Shown piece after piece: positions 10,475 through 22,410 of a stretch of 64,000 nucleotides of DNA. Origin of the DNA: Symsagittifera roscoffensis (taxonomy: Eukaryota; Xenacoelomorpha; Acoela; Convolutidae). A program made the position numbers and the translations under genes. Numbering within the stretch: position 1 is the stretch's first letter; each line of letters starts with the position of its first letter. The notes beneath the pieces are model-generated. The model saw only the letters and a list, made by a program, of their open reading frames with translations. It made no database searches and had not been told where the DNA came from. Location: the NCBI RefSeq assembly GCF_963678635.1, contig NC_087068.1, positions 52,180,563 through 52,244,562 of the forward strand. Reading direction: 5' to 3'.

Positions 10475-13150
10475 AATTCATCAGGTCCTAGAACGTCAAA
10501 GGCTAGGAGTACAAAGTGAGCAGGGAGCTCAATGTGGGTTTCTCGAGTCTTGAGAGGGAAAGGAAGGGGCTCGAGTGTGAACTCGGATAAAATCCGAGGT
10601 CACAGAAAAGAAATTTTAACGAAACAAAGTTTTGTTATTAATATGCTATAGTTATTATACTAATCAAAATGCTGCATGTCAATTTCCTGACTGAATAGGA
10701 CAAAAGAAATTTTAATCATAAGCTTCAAAAGCGGATATTTAAGGTGCAGGTATATGAAGATTTTGATTGCTGTTCAGCGATAGTGTGACAATTTTATATA
10801 GTGGTAAATTTTGGGATGTAGATAAACTTAAGTCTGCTGCAAACTTCTGTAAATGACCACTGGCACTGTATCTTGAGCAACACTCGGTATTCTGGGGACT
10901 CACTGGTAGGCGGCAACACGCGATGAGGACATCGATCTCGAGTCCGGGGAGTACGTGCCAGTCGGTCATATTTGGAAGTTTGACCTTGAGAAACACGAAA
11001 CACGCAATTTTGGGAGGAAATTTAATTTTTCAAAATTTCGAGTGGAGCCTGTCATGCTCAATTTTATCGCGACAACTGAAAATATCAGAAAAATAAGATC
11101 AGAACATCCGATTTACAATCGCGGGAAAGTACCTAAAAAAGCAGCGGGAAATTGCTATTCGCAATTTCCAGATACGGAATAAAATGCGAGTAGAGCCGTC
11201 TCATCCTGAAATAGGAAAAGAAACGATTGCGAAAGAAGATCACAATTATTCGAGCTGAAGTAGAGTGAACCCTCGGTGGAAAGGTGGACAGCTGGGGTGT
11301 CCCAATGGTTCAGACCAAAACTTCATTACTAGAGTCAAAACTTGTTTTCTTTGTTAAAACTAATTAGTATTAAACACCTTAAGTTATCACACTTAATTCT
11401 CGAATTGCTCATTAATTTAGTTACCTCTAATTCCCGAGTGTGCCGACATGTGAGTTCTCAATTTAGTTCTCTTGAGTGTGTTTTATGATTGTTATGCTGA
11501 GATAAGGCGAGTTTTAGGTTGATCCATCTGAAACGGATCAAAGTTCCACTGTCTAATAAAAAGTAACTGTGCGGATTGTTCCGACCCTGTTTTTAACGGC
11601 GTTCGTGTATTTTGGGTATTTTGAGACCTAAGTATGGGGACTTTCTTATTTTCTAGAGTGGGGGGGGGGGTATTTTGGTAGTGCCCTTTAAGCTGTAACG
11701 GGTTTTTATTCTCATGTCGCAAGCGAACCGAATTGGCTCCAACCGTTTTGAGGTAGAAAAACACGAGAGATAGTGTCCCTGACTCTTGAGCCAATGGTTA
11801 TAGGGCCTATCCTTCTTAAGCCTCATACATGACCGAAGTAGGCGACTGTTACAGTTCTTTTGGTGGTTTTTTCAACATCGGGTCGACAAAAACGTTACTG
11901 TTCTCCGGCTTCGACCAGAACGCTCAAATTAACTTAATTACAAGCAGAAATAGTGAACTCATGGCTGGGTCTCAGTATCCCCAGACCACAAGGTCACTCC
12001 TAAAAATAGGACTACTACTATTTATTGAATTATTATTGTTTTTGCTCAGTAGATAAAAATCATCATCTCCATCGAAGATGGATCAACCCTTCCCCCCAAC
12101 TCCTAGCTTCTCATCGTTGCAAAATGAATTCAGATGTTAATTAAATTCAATTCAGGGCATACTATGGAAGCTAAAAGTTTGTATAAAACAGTTTCAGTCC
12201 AAATCCCGAGACCCCTCCGGATTCTTGAATCCGGCGAAATAAGACCTTTATTTTCCTTCCGGAAGGCTGTCTTCTACCCTTCACCGTTGTTCGCAACGGC
12301 CTTGCAACTATTGTAGCGGCACAATAGTTGCAACTCGGAGCGGTCTCTGCTTCTTCTGCTTTTTCTGATTCCGATTCTTAATTTTTCCGTTGTTGTCGTC
12401 GTCGCAACTATCGTTGTTGTGTCTATATTTTGGTTTTTGGTTTGACGTTTCTTAGAATTACTACATCATCAATTCGAATTTTTAAAATTTAGGAATTTCC
12501 GAATCCTTCAGCCTTCACGATTTGTCCAATCGTCCGAATAACGCTCTTATTCCTTCAAAACCGCCAATTCGGAAGGTTTGCTGCTAAAAACTCGAAACTG
12601 CTGAATCTGCTTTTTTGTACATTCTGATCTGATATCAATTTAACCCACTAAACGAAACTAATAAACGCAACCAAATTATATATGACGAAGATCACGAAAA
12701 ACAGAGGGTTGCTGGGTGACTCATTACTGAACAGAATAAATAGAAAACACACATCAAATAAATATTAACGAGAAGATTTGGGGGCCACAACAGGTGAAAA
12801 ACAATGTAAGCCTAGCAGTTTTGAACACGTAACTAAATTGATTGGAATGACTGTCCTTCAAACGAGTTTGGTGCAAAAGAATCAGTGAGTAGTTCAGAGA
12901 AAATAAATTTATTTATTATGTCACAAGTTTACCCCTACCAAGGCACTAACAAGGCTTTTGATCAGAATAATGATGCTCTTAGTTTGGATGGGTTGAGTTC
13001 TTCTGCTGCAGGTGTTGGCTTTTAAAGATCCTTTTAAAAAATTCCTCAATAAATCCGAAATCTTATAAAACGACCACCCGACCCAGAATGAAACAACCCC
13101 ATCAACTATCCAATTTAGATACAAAATACAAAAACCGATACAAAAACTAA
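10475..13150. other. Non-coding region after family A block
   Basis: GC content drops after about 10.6 kb. I see no convincing gene. Short frames on both strands (up to ~100 codons) lack any motif. A G-run of ten bases lies near 11,660. A cluster of perfect palindromes at 12.2-12.3 kb is listed separately. The 3' LTR of family A could lie between 10.5 and 12 kb, but there is no second copy in the window to define it. Confidence 0.5.
12217..12331. repeat. Cluster of three perfect short palindromes
   Basis: Within 115 bp there are three perfect inverted repeats: CCGGATTC-TT-GAATCCGG at 12217-12234, CCTTCCGGAAGG at 12255-12266, and GCAACTATTGT at 12304-12314 facing ACAATAGTTGC at 12321-12331 across a 6-base loop. 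They could be a structured RNA, end hairpins of a transposon, or protein sites. Confidence 0.8.
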
Positions 13151-14173
13151 CATTTGGATACAAAAACTAACAAACTGCTTCATTTTTTTATAATTAATTT
13201 GTTACTCACAAGAAATGGAAATATTGAGTCTAATGTAGGCCCATATGAAACAACTGAAGCTGTTTGTAATATTTTTTCCATAGTGCAAGAAATATGTAAT
13301 TTGTTCATTCGAATTTACAATGTTTTATTCGAAAACATATGCAGGTGAAAAAAATTAGTCAGGAAATAGGTGAAGTAAAAGTTTTGAGAATTATGGAAAC
13401 TCGGCTCACAGAAAAAAGATAATTTGAAGTTTTGGGATTAAGAAGGAAAAACAAACGCGATGTTAAAATTTGATAGACTATTTTCAATAACACTGAAAGG
13501 CGGTGACATTTTACTGTTTATACGAAAAAAATGGCTCCGAAACTAAGAAAAGATCTTAAGTTGTTTGTTGAAGAATCATTTGAGTCAGTCTGGGTTGAAA
13601 AAGACAAAATGGAATCTATCTTTATTCTTTATGGATTATAGGATTGAAGCACTGCTATGATGTACTCCGAGAAAAAAATGTCATAAAACCTCTGTGACCT
13701 TATACTGTACCTGCTCGGGCAATAATCGACGGCGAATCAGGAATTTTGACCCATGCTACTTTTAACATTAACGAAAAAAGTTTACCATCTGGACTAAAAA
13801 AGCAAATGTCACACCCATATTCAGAAAAACAACCAGTAGAATCCAAAAAATTATCGACCTATTTCGATAGGATGTGCATTTTCTAGTGTTTGAAAATAAA
13901 TTTTCATGCTCAAATAATGGAACAATTGAACAAACAACATCGAAAAGACTACATTTCAGATTGTGTTCAACAAAAGATGCATTGATTTTGTATTACAGAA
14001 GGAATCCGAAAAAATTAGACTCTTAAAAAATTGTTCATGCAAATTGTTCATGTTCAGGGCTCCAAATCCAATGGTTCCTTCGTGTTCATTTTTAGTGGCT
14101 TGTTCTGTTGATACCCACGAGTGCTTATAGGAGTAACGTCCGCTTTTGCTCACGGCCTTCTTTCAATGTTCCG
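13151..14173. other. AT-rich non-coding stretch
   Basis: No gene recognised. At about 13,120-13,175 a short unit (GATACAAAAACTAACA type) is repeated two to three times. The remainder is low-complexity AT-rich sequence. Confidence 0.5.
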
Positions 14174-14400
14174 CGCTCGAGGTAGGTTTCGACCGTTCTT
14201 GAGGTATTGTTTGACCGTACTCGAGGTATGTTTCGTCCGTGCTCGAAGTGCGTTTCGACCGAGCTTGAGGTACAATTAGACCGTGCTCTAGTTATGTTTC
14301 CATCTGCTCGGGGTATGTTTCGCCTGTGCTCGATGTATGTTTCGACGGTGCTCGAGGTTTGTTTCGACCTTGCTCGAAGTATGTGTTGACCGCGTGCTCC
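14174..14400. repeat. 22-bp minisatellite, about 10 units
   Basis: About ten degenerate units with consensus near CGAGGTATGTTTCGACCGTG plus CT (22 bp). Open frames appear in this stretch on both strands only because of the repeat. Confidence 0.85.
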
Positions 14401-15573
14401 AATTGTGTTTGGATTTTGAGCTCGACCCAAGTCCCTGTCTCTCTATTCTTTTTCGGTTGAGCAATGACATCGACATCTGCTGTGATAGTCAAAACAGAAA
14501 ATGAGCACGTCGACCCGTGTTGATAAGTTAAAAAACATATTCTGCAAACCAAACATCTTCATAGCTTTTCAAAAACTGGCTCAACTTATCGTTGAAACGT
14601 CTCCGGAAATTCGAAAAACGAGCATGCAGGTTCCATAAACACATAATACGGATCGAACATTGTTTTGAAATTATATCAGAAACGAAGCAAAGAAATTTTA
14701 AGAAACACGCACAAAAAAACTTTCAAAAAATCGCGCGTGTGATCGCGCGTGTGATCATAGACATGCGTGAGTGCGCTCATGTAGTTTTCTTTTTCGGTAA
14801 TTTGGCAATAATTTATTTAAAGTTTTATAAACCAACAATTATGTAATCCGTTGAATAGTGTAAAAAAAGTCCAAAATTTCAGTTCTGGTCACGCTTCAAA
14901 AGAAGCCTCCGCCGAGACTTCCAGTCAAAGATCATTCTGATGCCATGTTACGTGGTCGGGTTGTGTGGAATGAGCAAAACAGACTGTACAATATTGAAGC
15001 GTTCTTAAATTTTTTGCAGCTCTGAAAGAATGTTAAAATATGTATATATATTTTTTTGATGTTAGCTTTAACCATTTTTAAAATGAGATTCAGAATCTAC
15101 AAATCAAAGCTAAAAAAGCGTTCAGAAAAAGCGTGTCTGAGTCGTTGTCAAAAGCCGGTGTGGTGTACGGTAAATTGATTTCGCTTAGAATCGGATGCCA
15201 GAGCCCCACTTGTTCACCTCTACTAGTTGGGAGCATTCTTTGATCTGTTCGTCACTTTACCCCCACCTTCCTCAGTTGAATTTCAATTTACAAAATCATT
15301 GCTGCCTTTTTCACAACTTATTGAATAACTTAAACCCTCAAGCTCAAAACGAGAGGTTTGCGGAGTCGTGAAGTGTGCCTTCAAGCGAGTGGCTCTTCTC
15401 GGAGAAACTTTAACCTCTCATTAGAGGAGAACTAGACGAGTATGAGAACGAACTACTCTTTTTTCAATCCGGAAGCCGTTTTGGAACAATTCAAAGCTGT
15501 AAGTCAATTCTACTGAGCTGTTCATTTTTCAGTTTTTTTACCATTATGTCCCCAGTCCGCAAAAATACAAGTT
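14401..15573. other. AT-rich non-coding stretch
   Basis: No gene recognised. It includes a short direct duplication (GCGCGTGTGATC twice near 14,733-14,757). Confidence 0.45.
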
Positions 15574-15645
15574 TGAGCGATGGTGAAGCGGTAAAGTAAG
15601 GACCACTCAATCTAATTGCCGGTGGTTTGAGGCCCAGCTTGATTC
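15574..15645 (+). other. tRNA-like pol III box pair, possible SINE head
   Basis: An A-box-like TGGTGAAGCGG at 15581-15591 and a B-box-like GGTTTGAGGCC at 15624-15634 are spaced as in a tRNA gene (43 bp start to start). The acceptor and anticodon stems do not fold convincingly, so this is a tRNA relic or tRNA-derived SINE head rather than a working tRNA. Confidence 0.4.
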
Positions 15646-16010
15646 GTTCAGGAGTTGACCCCCTTGCCGACCCAAAGTGTCCCCCTTTGTACTAATTTGA
15701 GACATCCATTTTTAGTGACGGACCCTAAAAATTTCTAATGGCGCCTTCGTCGCCAAAATATACTAGTTTTGAGAGGGGAGCGCGCTCCGAAAAACGCAGT
15801 TTTTTGGTCAAAACTTTCCAAAAGTGCCTATAACCGCCTTTTGGCTTGTTTTTTTTTAAACTTGCTTGTGGCGCAGAAAATTTGCTGGTTCAAATAGGGT
15901 CTTTATAGTGATTTGGGAGAGCTCAGAAAATCAATTTGGTTGACCTAAAAAAAAGTCGAAACTTTTTTGAAAAATCGCCCACCTTGAGAAAATCCTAGAT
16001 CCGCCCCTGG
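15646..16010 (-). mobile_element. hAT-like MITE, minus orientation, partial
   Basis: The right end reads AAATCCTAGATCCGCCCCTG, the reverse complement of a CAG(R)GGCGGAT terminal repeat typical of hAT non-autonomous elements. The left part (GTTGACCCCCTTGCCGACCC and on) is the reverse complement of the inner right part of the MITE at 17.6 kb. The left terminal repeat is eroded. Confidence 0.55.
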
Positions 16011-17583
16011 GTGTTATACTATTATTTTTTGAGTGCATCTGAAATCAAAACAAAAATGAAATGACACTAAAAAATTAAAAAAGCTGCGTTTTTATATTCT
16101 AGTCTATGAATTGTTACCCCTACTATTTACTTATATTTTGAATCTTGGCAACTGCATGAAAAAAGAAGTTTCATTGAAATCTCCGAGTTTTCACGCAATT
16201 GAATCTTTAGGGCTTAGTAATAGAGTTGTATGATAAACTATGATCAACCCATGGGTTTTGTGAGAAAAGAATGTCGAAAAACTTAATTATTGTTTAAGAA
16301 AACTATCAAAATAAACAACAAAAAGATGTTTAGACGATTTTTTATGTATTTTTGATACTTCCGGCCGCATTGATGTCTTTTAGGTCAGAAGATTAATTGT
16401 TCCGACTTTTGAAAAAATGGAGTGTTTTTGCTTTGGGTGCTTTTTATGGTCAATTTTTGGCGATCAAAATGTTGGTTTTCAGCAAAATATTTTTATATTC
16501 CAATGCAGATACCGAAACCAAATTTAAAGAGATATTTTACCTCCGATCAATTTTTGCAAGACTCTGGTTCGAAAGTTTGAAAATAGTCAACTTTTGCAAA
16601 ATTTTGATTTGAAAGTTTGAAATTAATCATTTTTTCCAAATTTCTGGTTTGAAAGTTTGAAAATAGCCAATGTTCTGGGCTAATTTATTTGCGGTTTGAA
16701 AATTTTATATAATGTTCTTTGATAATGCCCAACAATTCTAGTTTTTCAAGATTTTTTTTCCTCAAAAATTATGCAATGTAGATTGAGGAGCTTTTCCTTG
16801 ATATACAACAAACAGTCTTGATCGATATAGATGGATTCACATGGCTGTTCATTTTCAAATAGCTTTCCATACTTTAAAGACAAAATAGGGGAATAGTAGG
16901 GGCATCAACTTGTAGTGGTCGTTGAAAACCCCCATGTAAGATAGTATGTTAAAATGGTGGAATCCCTCGTGCGCGAAGGTCCGAATGCGCGAAAATATAA
17001 ATCAGCCAATCAGATTTCAGTAAACTAAAACTTGAAAAAAAAGTAAACATTTCCAGGGACTGGGGTATTGAGAATGGCCGAATATAAAAACGGCAGAAAT
17101 ATGCAAAATTTAATATTGTCATTGACCCCGCAAAACTGGGACAAGTTTTACATATCAAGGGTTTCGTAATGAAAGAAGCAAACTGTTTCTTCGTTAACTT
17201 CTTTTTAATTGAATGGCAACTGCTTCTTTTTAAAAAATGACTTTCGGCTAATTTTGTTTTCGGTTTTTCGCACACAAGTTTTTTCGCGCATTTGGTCCTT
17301 CGCGCATGAGAATAGCCCCCTGTTAATATAGCATAATTTTCGTAAGAGAATCTAACCTCTCAAGGTGACTACACTAGCGTGATTGTTTCGAATTTAGAAA
17401 TCGTTTTAAATTAACATACAAGATTGTGCAAAATTTACTTGCGAGCATAGCCACAATCCACTGAAACTTTAATAAGATTTTTTCAAAACTGTTCAAGGAT
17501 TTTGGGAAGAGTCAACATAGCCTTAGGGAGAAAGAGGGAGAAAATGGAAAAATAACTAGAGAAAAACCTCGAAAAAATAGATT
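16011..17583. other. AT-rich non-coding stretch
   Basis: No gene recognised. It contains a ~42-bp tandem repeat at 16.56-16.68 kb, listed separately. Short frames (70-108 codons) have no motif and biased AT-rich composition. Confidence 0.45.
16555..16680. repeat. Degenerate ~42-bp tandem repeat, 3 units
   Basis: Three units built around GGTTTGAAAGTTTGAAAATA followed by a CAATTTTTGCAAAATTT-type stretch. Confidence 0.7.
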
Positions 17584-17738
17584 TTAAGCAGAGGCGGATC
17601 AAGGATTTCTCGAGGGGGGGTTTTCAAAAATTTTAGGGTTGGTCGGCCGAAAATGGATGCATAAAATAATACCAAAGGGGGGACCCTTTGGTTGGCGAGG
17701 GGGTTGATTACCCCCTAAATCCGCCCCTGGTTTTCAAG
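17584..17738 (+). mobile_element. hAT-like MITE, about 155 bp
   Basis: Imperfect terminal inverted repeats: CAGAGGCGGATCAAGGATTT at the left end and AAATCCGCCCCTGG at the right. CAGRGGCGG ends are typical of hAT-superfamily MITEs. An exact 8-bp target duplication is not visible (ATTTTAAG left, GTTTTCAA right). The internal part is shared with the copy at 15.6-16.0 kb. Confidence 0.65.
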
Positions 17739-19849
17739 GACCGCAAATTACTGTAAGACATGCATTTTTTTTAAATCAGTTTTTTCAAATTCTTCTCAAA
17801 TTTGTTTTTTTTTTCGTATGCGTTTTTATCAGTTGTGTTAATCAGGCGACATATTTCTGCGAGCCCAATATGCGCGTGACATTTTCTGAAATGACGATGT
17901 TTCATTTGGGCATTAGTTTGACCACGAACAAATACACACCGGAAACCGGCAAATTCAGAGGACATTTTGCACAAGAATTAAAAAGCATTTTTTGAAATTG
18001 GGCGAAGAATAGCAATTATAAACCGGTGTCGTCAATGAGCAATTTACTCATACTTCTTATCAACAGCAAAACGCTAATGCAAAACTTTATTTGATGACAA
18101 AAAAAAACTTTTTGTAATATTATTATCTTAGCACACTAGCAGAAAGCTTACCAGTTTTAACAAACCTGACCCTGAAGATGATTTGAATGCATATTTAAAA
18201 TCAGTTTTGAAAATTTAAAATCAGTTTTGTTTCGATTGCTTTTTAAGGTCTATGATGTAGTGCTGGTTATCAGACGAAATAATGAAAGTTTCAAAGCAAA
18301 GAAAAAAATCGAACTTTTTTTTCATGTTTTTTTTTCAAAAAACATCGCCCCACTAATTATTTAAAATAACAAAGGGATATACTTCGATTAAATAGAAGTG
18401 TTATATAGACTAAATAGCATGCCTCAAATCAGTTTGGAGCAATTTCTAACACTGAGAGCGACTGTCAAGTAAGGTTAATAAAGTGGTGAGCGCAACCCTT
18501 CTGGGAACACGATATCAACAAATCAGTCCTCCTAGAGAGCAATAATGCTTTGAAACTTGGTCTGAATGAAAAAAAAAACAGCTGACCTTAAATACTCCTA
18601 TTTTTCTTCGATAGTCGAAACAATAAATAAATTTTACAATCAATCTTTTCGTGTTAGCAACCATCAGGACTACTCGTATCCATTTTAAACATAGAAAGTT
18701 CTAAAAATATGGATTACTCATTAACTAGTTTCTGATGATAGTAAACTTCCTGTAGGTTGCTGCAAATTCTTAAAAGCTAATGTTTACTCCTAAAAATGTC
18801 TTTAAAAAACTAGCAGAATCGAGGTTGAAGGTTGAGCTCAAAATAAATTTTTTTCTAAATTGTTTTGAATTTTAGTTGCAATTTTTTTTTCAAGTGATAC
18901 CTACAAGCAACACTTTTTCAGAAAATTTTTTTTTGGAAATCTGAAAAAAATACTGTGTTTGTCTAAACGTTAGTATAATACCTCAAGTTAACTGACTCAG
19001 AAATGATTACAAATCGTATTTTGATCGTATTGATTTATTGATTTATTGATTTGCAGATTGATTTCTTTTTGGACAGAATTTCAGTCAAATGTTTGCTCCC
19101 TTTCCAACTCTATCAAAGCTGACAAAATTAAGTCAAAATAGATATTGATAGCTCAAATTTGGTTATTCATATTGGTATGTTTTTAATTTTTTAGTTTTTT
19201 ATTTCACACACAGCTTTTGTTCCATCTGTATTGCATGGATAATCGCTCAAACATTCGAGCATCGGGTTCCAAAGAACACAGAATTCATTTTTTGCTTGAT
19301 TTCCTGGCTCATTGTGGCAAAATGGAATTTCTATTGCTTTTTTGTGATGAACGAAACCATAGAAGGAGCCGTTCCAAGGAGAATTATAGAAACCGGTCCA
19401 TAGCTTCTCCTCTCCAAAATGAGAAGCTGATATCCCAACAAATGAGCTAGACGGATATATGCCCGATGATAGAGTGAACGTGTCTGATACTTCTCTGGCA
19501 AGTGTGAAGCTATCTGGTTCAAATAGTCCGTCTGCTTGTCTAAAACAGCAAAAAACAGCTTGAGGAACTGATTCAGATGTTCCAACGACACAAAAATATA
19601 CTTCTCAGAACAATAAAAAGACTTTGGAATCAGCCGAAAGTCATTATAGATACACCTACAAGCATTAGTAGGATAAAAAGGAAAACTAAAACTTATGCTA
19701 TACTAAATGCTGTGAAAGCTATGCTATATTAAAGCTATACTAAAATTTATGAGATAAAAAGTAGAAATTAGAAAGATAAGGTTTTGGAAGTTTAAAACTA
19801 GTATTTATAACCAATTATATTCTTGATAAAACTATCTCTAAAAATATTT
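17739..19849. other. AT-rich non-coding stretch
   Basis: It contains an old copy of the palindromic repeat (about 18.2-18.5 kb). Overlapping frames at 19.2-19.6 kb (77 codons +, 86 codons -) have more balanced composition than the surroundings but no recognisable motif; they may be a decayed gene fragment. Confidence 0.4.
18225..18500 (-). repeat. Diverged copy of palindromic repeat family P
   Basis: Blocks such as CTTTTTAAGGTCTATGATG, CATCGCCCCACTAATTA and GGAGCAATTTCTAACAC line up in order with the minus-orientation copies at 21.2 and 22.1 kb. It is older and lacks clear ends. Confidence 0.45.
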
Positions 19850-19990
19850 CCTTCTAACCAATCATGATCCATATCTAACACTGACAATTATTTGTAATGC
19901 TGAAACTACTTGTAGTTTCAGCACCAGAACAATTTGAATAAAACTTTGAATACAGTTGTTCGCTTGAATACAGTTGAATACAATGTACTT
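19850..19990 (+). repeat. Old LTR fragment related to the family B LTR
   Basis: AACCAATCATGATCCAT, the 24-bp hairpin and CAGCACCAGA occur in the same order and spacing as in the 410-bp LTRs at 27.2 and 45.7 kb, but the rest has diverged. No internal retroelement sequence adjoins it, so it is a solo LTR relic of a relative. The hairpin is at 19899-19922. Confidence 0.65.
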
Positions 19991-21220
19991 CCGCTCTTGC
20001 TCGGGTTTTTTCCTGCTGTTGAAAAACGAGAATAAAATATCGCCAAAGCTTTTAAGTTAAAGATAAATTTGCATTGATCTGCTTGAGATTGCTTCAAAAT
20101 TATGGAACTTACAAGTCCATGCAGTAGATCATAGCATCGTCAAAACTGTTGAATTTTGTCTCAGAAACAAAAAAGCAGTTGTTTCTTATTTTTTTGAATT
20201 GTAGTGGACATGATTTAGTCCACGCTATTTGAAAAATCAAGCTGATTAGTAAACATTGCACTAAATCCATTTCTTGGTTAGGCCAAAAGTTAACGATTGC
20301 AAGTTTTTAAAATCGATATCAAGTTTACAGATATGATTTTTAGGAAAAAAATTGAAATTTAACCTCTTGTTAACTGGATCTAACACCATTATCAACATGT
20401 TAAGCAAAGTAAATGAGTTAAGAAGCATCCTAAATTGGTTTTTAACTCGTACGCAATATTCAATTTTTATAAAAACAGCAGGTTTTTAAAAGCAGAATTG
20501 GAACAAGCAATTATGGATGGTAAGCAACTCTAGTTAAATAACAATAAATCTCCTGCTGGCTGGTACATGAAGCCTTTTTGGATCTACTTAATACTCTGCC
20601 CCTTTTCAAAAAGGGGGAGGTTGTTAAGAAGATTAAGTAAGTCAAATTTTCGACCAACCATAATGCAGCTAAATTAGAATTCTGAAAAGAAAGTTCCAGT
20701 GCTAATGAATTGTGTTTTATCTATAGGGCTGAAATCTTTTGAGTTGATACCATGAGGCGTTGGATGTGAGATTGTTCATAAATCCGTCGTTTTCCAAAAA
20801 ATTAAATTTTTTCAAAAAAAAAATGCAAAACGGTGTCAAATATGAAAACAAAAAATCAAAACAAAAAATCAAATATGAAAACAAAAAATCAATTTTTCCA
20901 CTAATATACACTGCATTTTCAAATTGCTGGTTTTAATCATTAACCGAGCTTATTTGTATCAAATAAAAATGTCCTATTTAGAAATGCGTTTAGAAATGCG
21001 TTTCAACTTATAGCGCTTTTGCCTGCACGTTTTCTGTATGTCGCAAGAATGATATGCCGCGACTGCCGAGACCCAAAAGAGAAAAAAGCTTGAAATGATG
21101 CAACATTAAGAGATTGAATCAACTCTCCTTCTCGGGTTTTACTACACCTACAAGTATTATCGAGTCATTGGGCGACATCATTTATCTGCGATGCCTTTTG
21201 GTTGCCTTCAAAATAAAAAT
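19991..21220. other. AT-rich non-coding stretch
   Basis: No gene recognised. A small tandem (AAACAAAAAATCAA type) lies at about 20,835-20,893. Confidence 0.45.
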
Positions 21221-21742
21221 AAGACTGCTCAAATCAGACAAAGCCCTGAGTGTTCCAACTGCCTTTTAAGGTCTATGGAGCAGTAATAACATTAAAAATT
21301 TATATGTTAAAAAAATTTAAAAAATAGTTTTTTTTTAATATCAGATTTTTTGTGAAAAATCCCCCCACACGTCATATTGAGTACAAAGTGATACATTTTG
21401 CTCCTATTATTAAATCAATTATGGCATATATGCTTCCTTGAACCAATTTGGAACGATTTCTAAGACGAATTAAATCTCGCTTAAGCGTTAAAAGCGCGGA
21501 ATATATAGCGCGTTAACTGTCCCAAATTGGCCGAAATGGCAATTTTTAAACCCCCATTTTACGAGACATGATCACAGAAAAAATATCTTTTCAAATTTAA
21601 ACTCACGACAACAGTAGTTTTTGAATGATAAAAAAATTCAATCAAAAATGGCTAGTTAAAAAGTCGGTATTGGTCTGAAGAGAAAAAAAACCACCCCGAG
21701 CACAATTATTCGTTCCGTTACTTTCGTTACGAAAGTCGGAAA
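21221..21742 (-). repeat. Palindromic repeat family P, copy in minus orientation
   Basis: About 520 bp matching, as reverse complement, the copies at 25.3 and 47.1 kb. Shared blocks include GGTCTATGGAGCAGTAATAA, CCCCCCACACGTCATAT, CAAATTGGCCGAAATGGCA and the end palindrome CTTTCGTTACGAAAG. Confidence 0.75.
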
Positions 21743-22064
21743 AAAAATCTCTAGAAACGTGGAAAGTTTGGGCTAACTCAACAAAAAAGTATCTCAAGTA
21801 ACGTGGAACATTTTAGCTAACTTAACCAAAATACACAACAAGCCTTTGGAAAAATTTACAACAATTGTAAAAATGATGTTCACGCATTGGTTCCGAAAAT
21901 GAAGAGAACGATCACCAATAAATTAAATGTATCAGAAAACAAACTGCGTTGCTCGCAAAATATTTAGTTGCAAAAAACAATTAGCGGTTTAAACAAGAAT
22001 TGTTTCGATTTGGTGGATCGTAGCAAAGCAAAAATTTAACAAAAATTGAACAATAAATAAAGAA

Positions 22065-22410
22065 CAAGTCTGCTCGTTTCAGGGCAAAATCCTGAATGTT
22101 TCGACTGACTTTTGATGTCTAAGGAGCAGTTATAACATTTTAAAAAATTAATTGTAATAAAAAATGTATTTTCTTTTATAATTTTTGAGCTTTTTTGTAA
22201 AAAAAGATCCCCCCACACGCCATGTAAAGTACAAAGTGATAAATTTCGCTCCTAGTATCAAATCAGTTACGGCAAACACCCTGCTTTACACTGCTTTGAA
22301 TGATACTAAATTCCGTCAAAAATGGCTAGTTAAAAAGTCGAAATTTGTTTTAGAAAAAAACTCACCCCAGGCACAAATATTTCGTTACGTTCGCTACGAA
22401 AGTCAGAACA
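22065..22410 (-). repeat. Palindromic repeat family P, shorter copy
   Basis: About 345 bp, same orientation as the copy 0.8 kb to the left, with the middle third missing. It keeps the CAGGGC...CCTGAA end hairpin (mutated here), CCCCCCACACGCCATGT and the CGTTCGCTACGAAAG end. Confidence 0.7.

Noticed and set aside
14125..14430. Repetitive frames on both strands at the 22-bp minisatellite
   Set aside because: Open only because the repeat unit lacks stops.
15574..15645. Functional tRNA gene
   Set aside because: A and B boxes are present, but acceptor and anticodon stems do not pair; treated as SINE head or relic.
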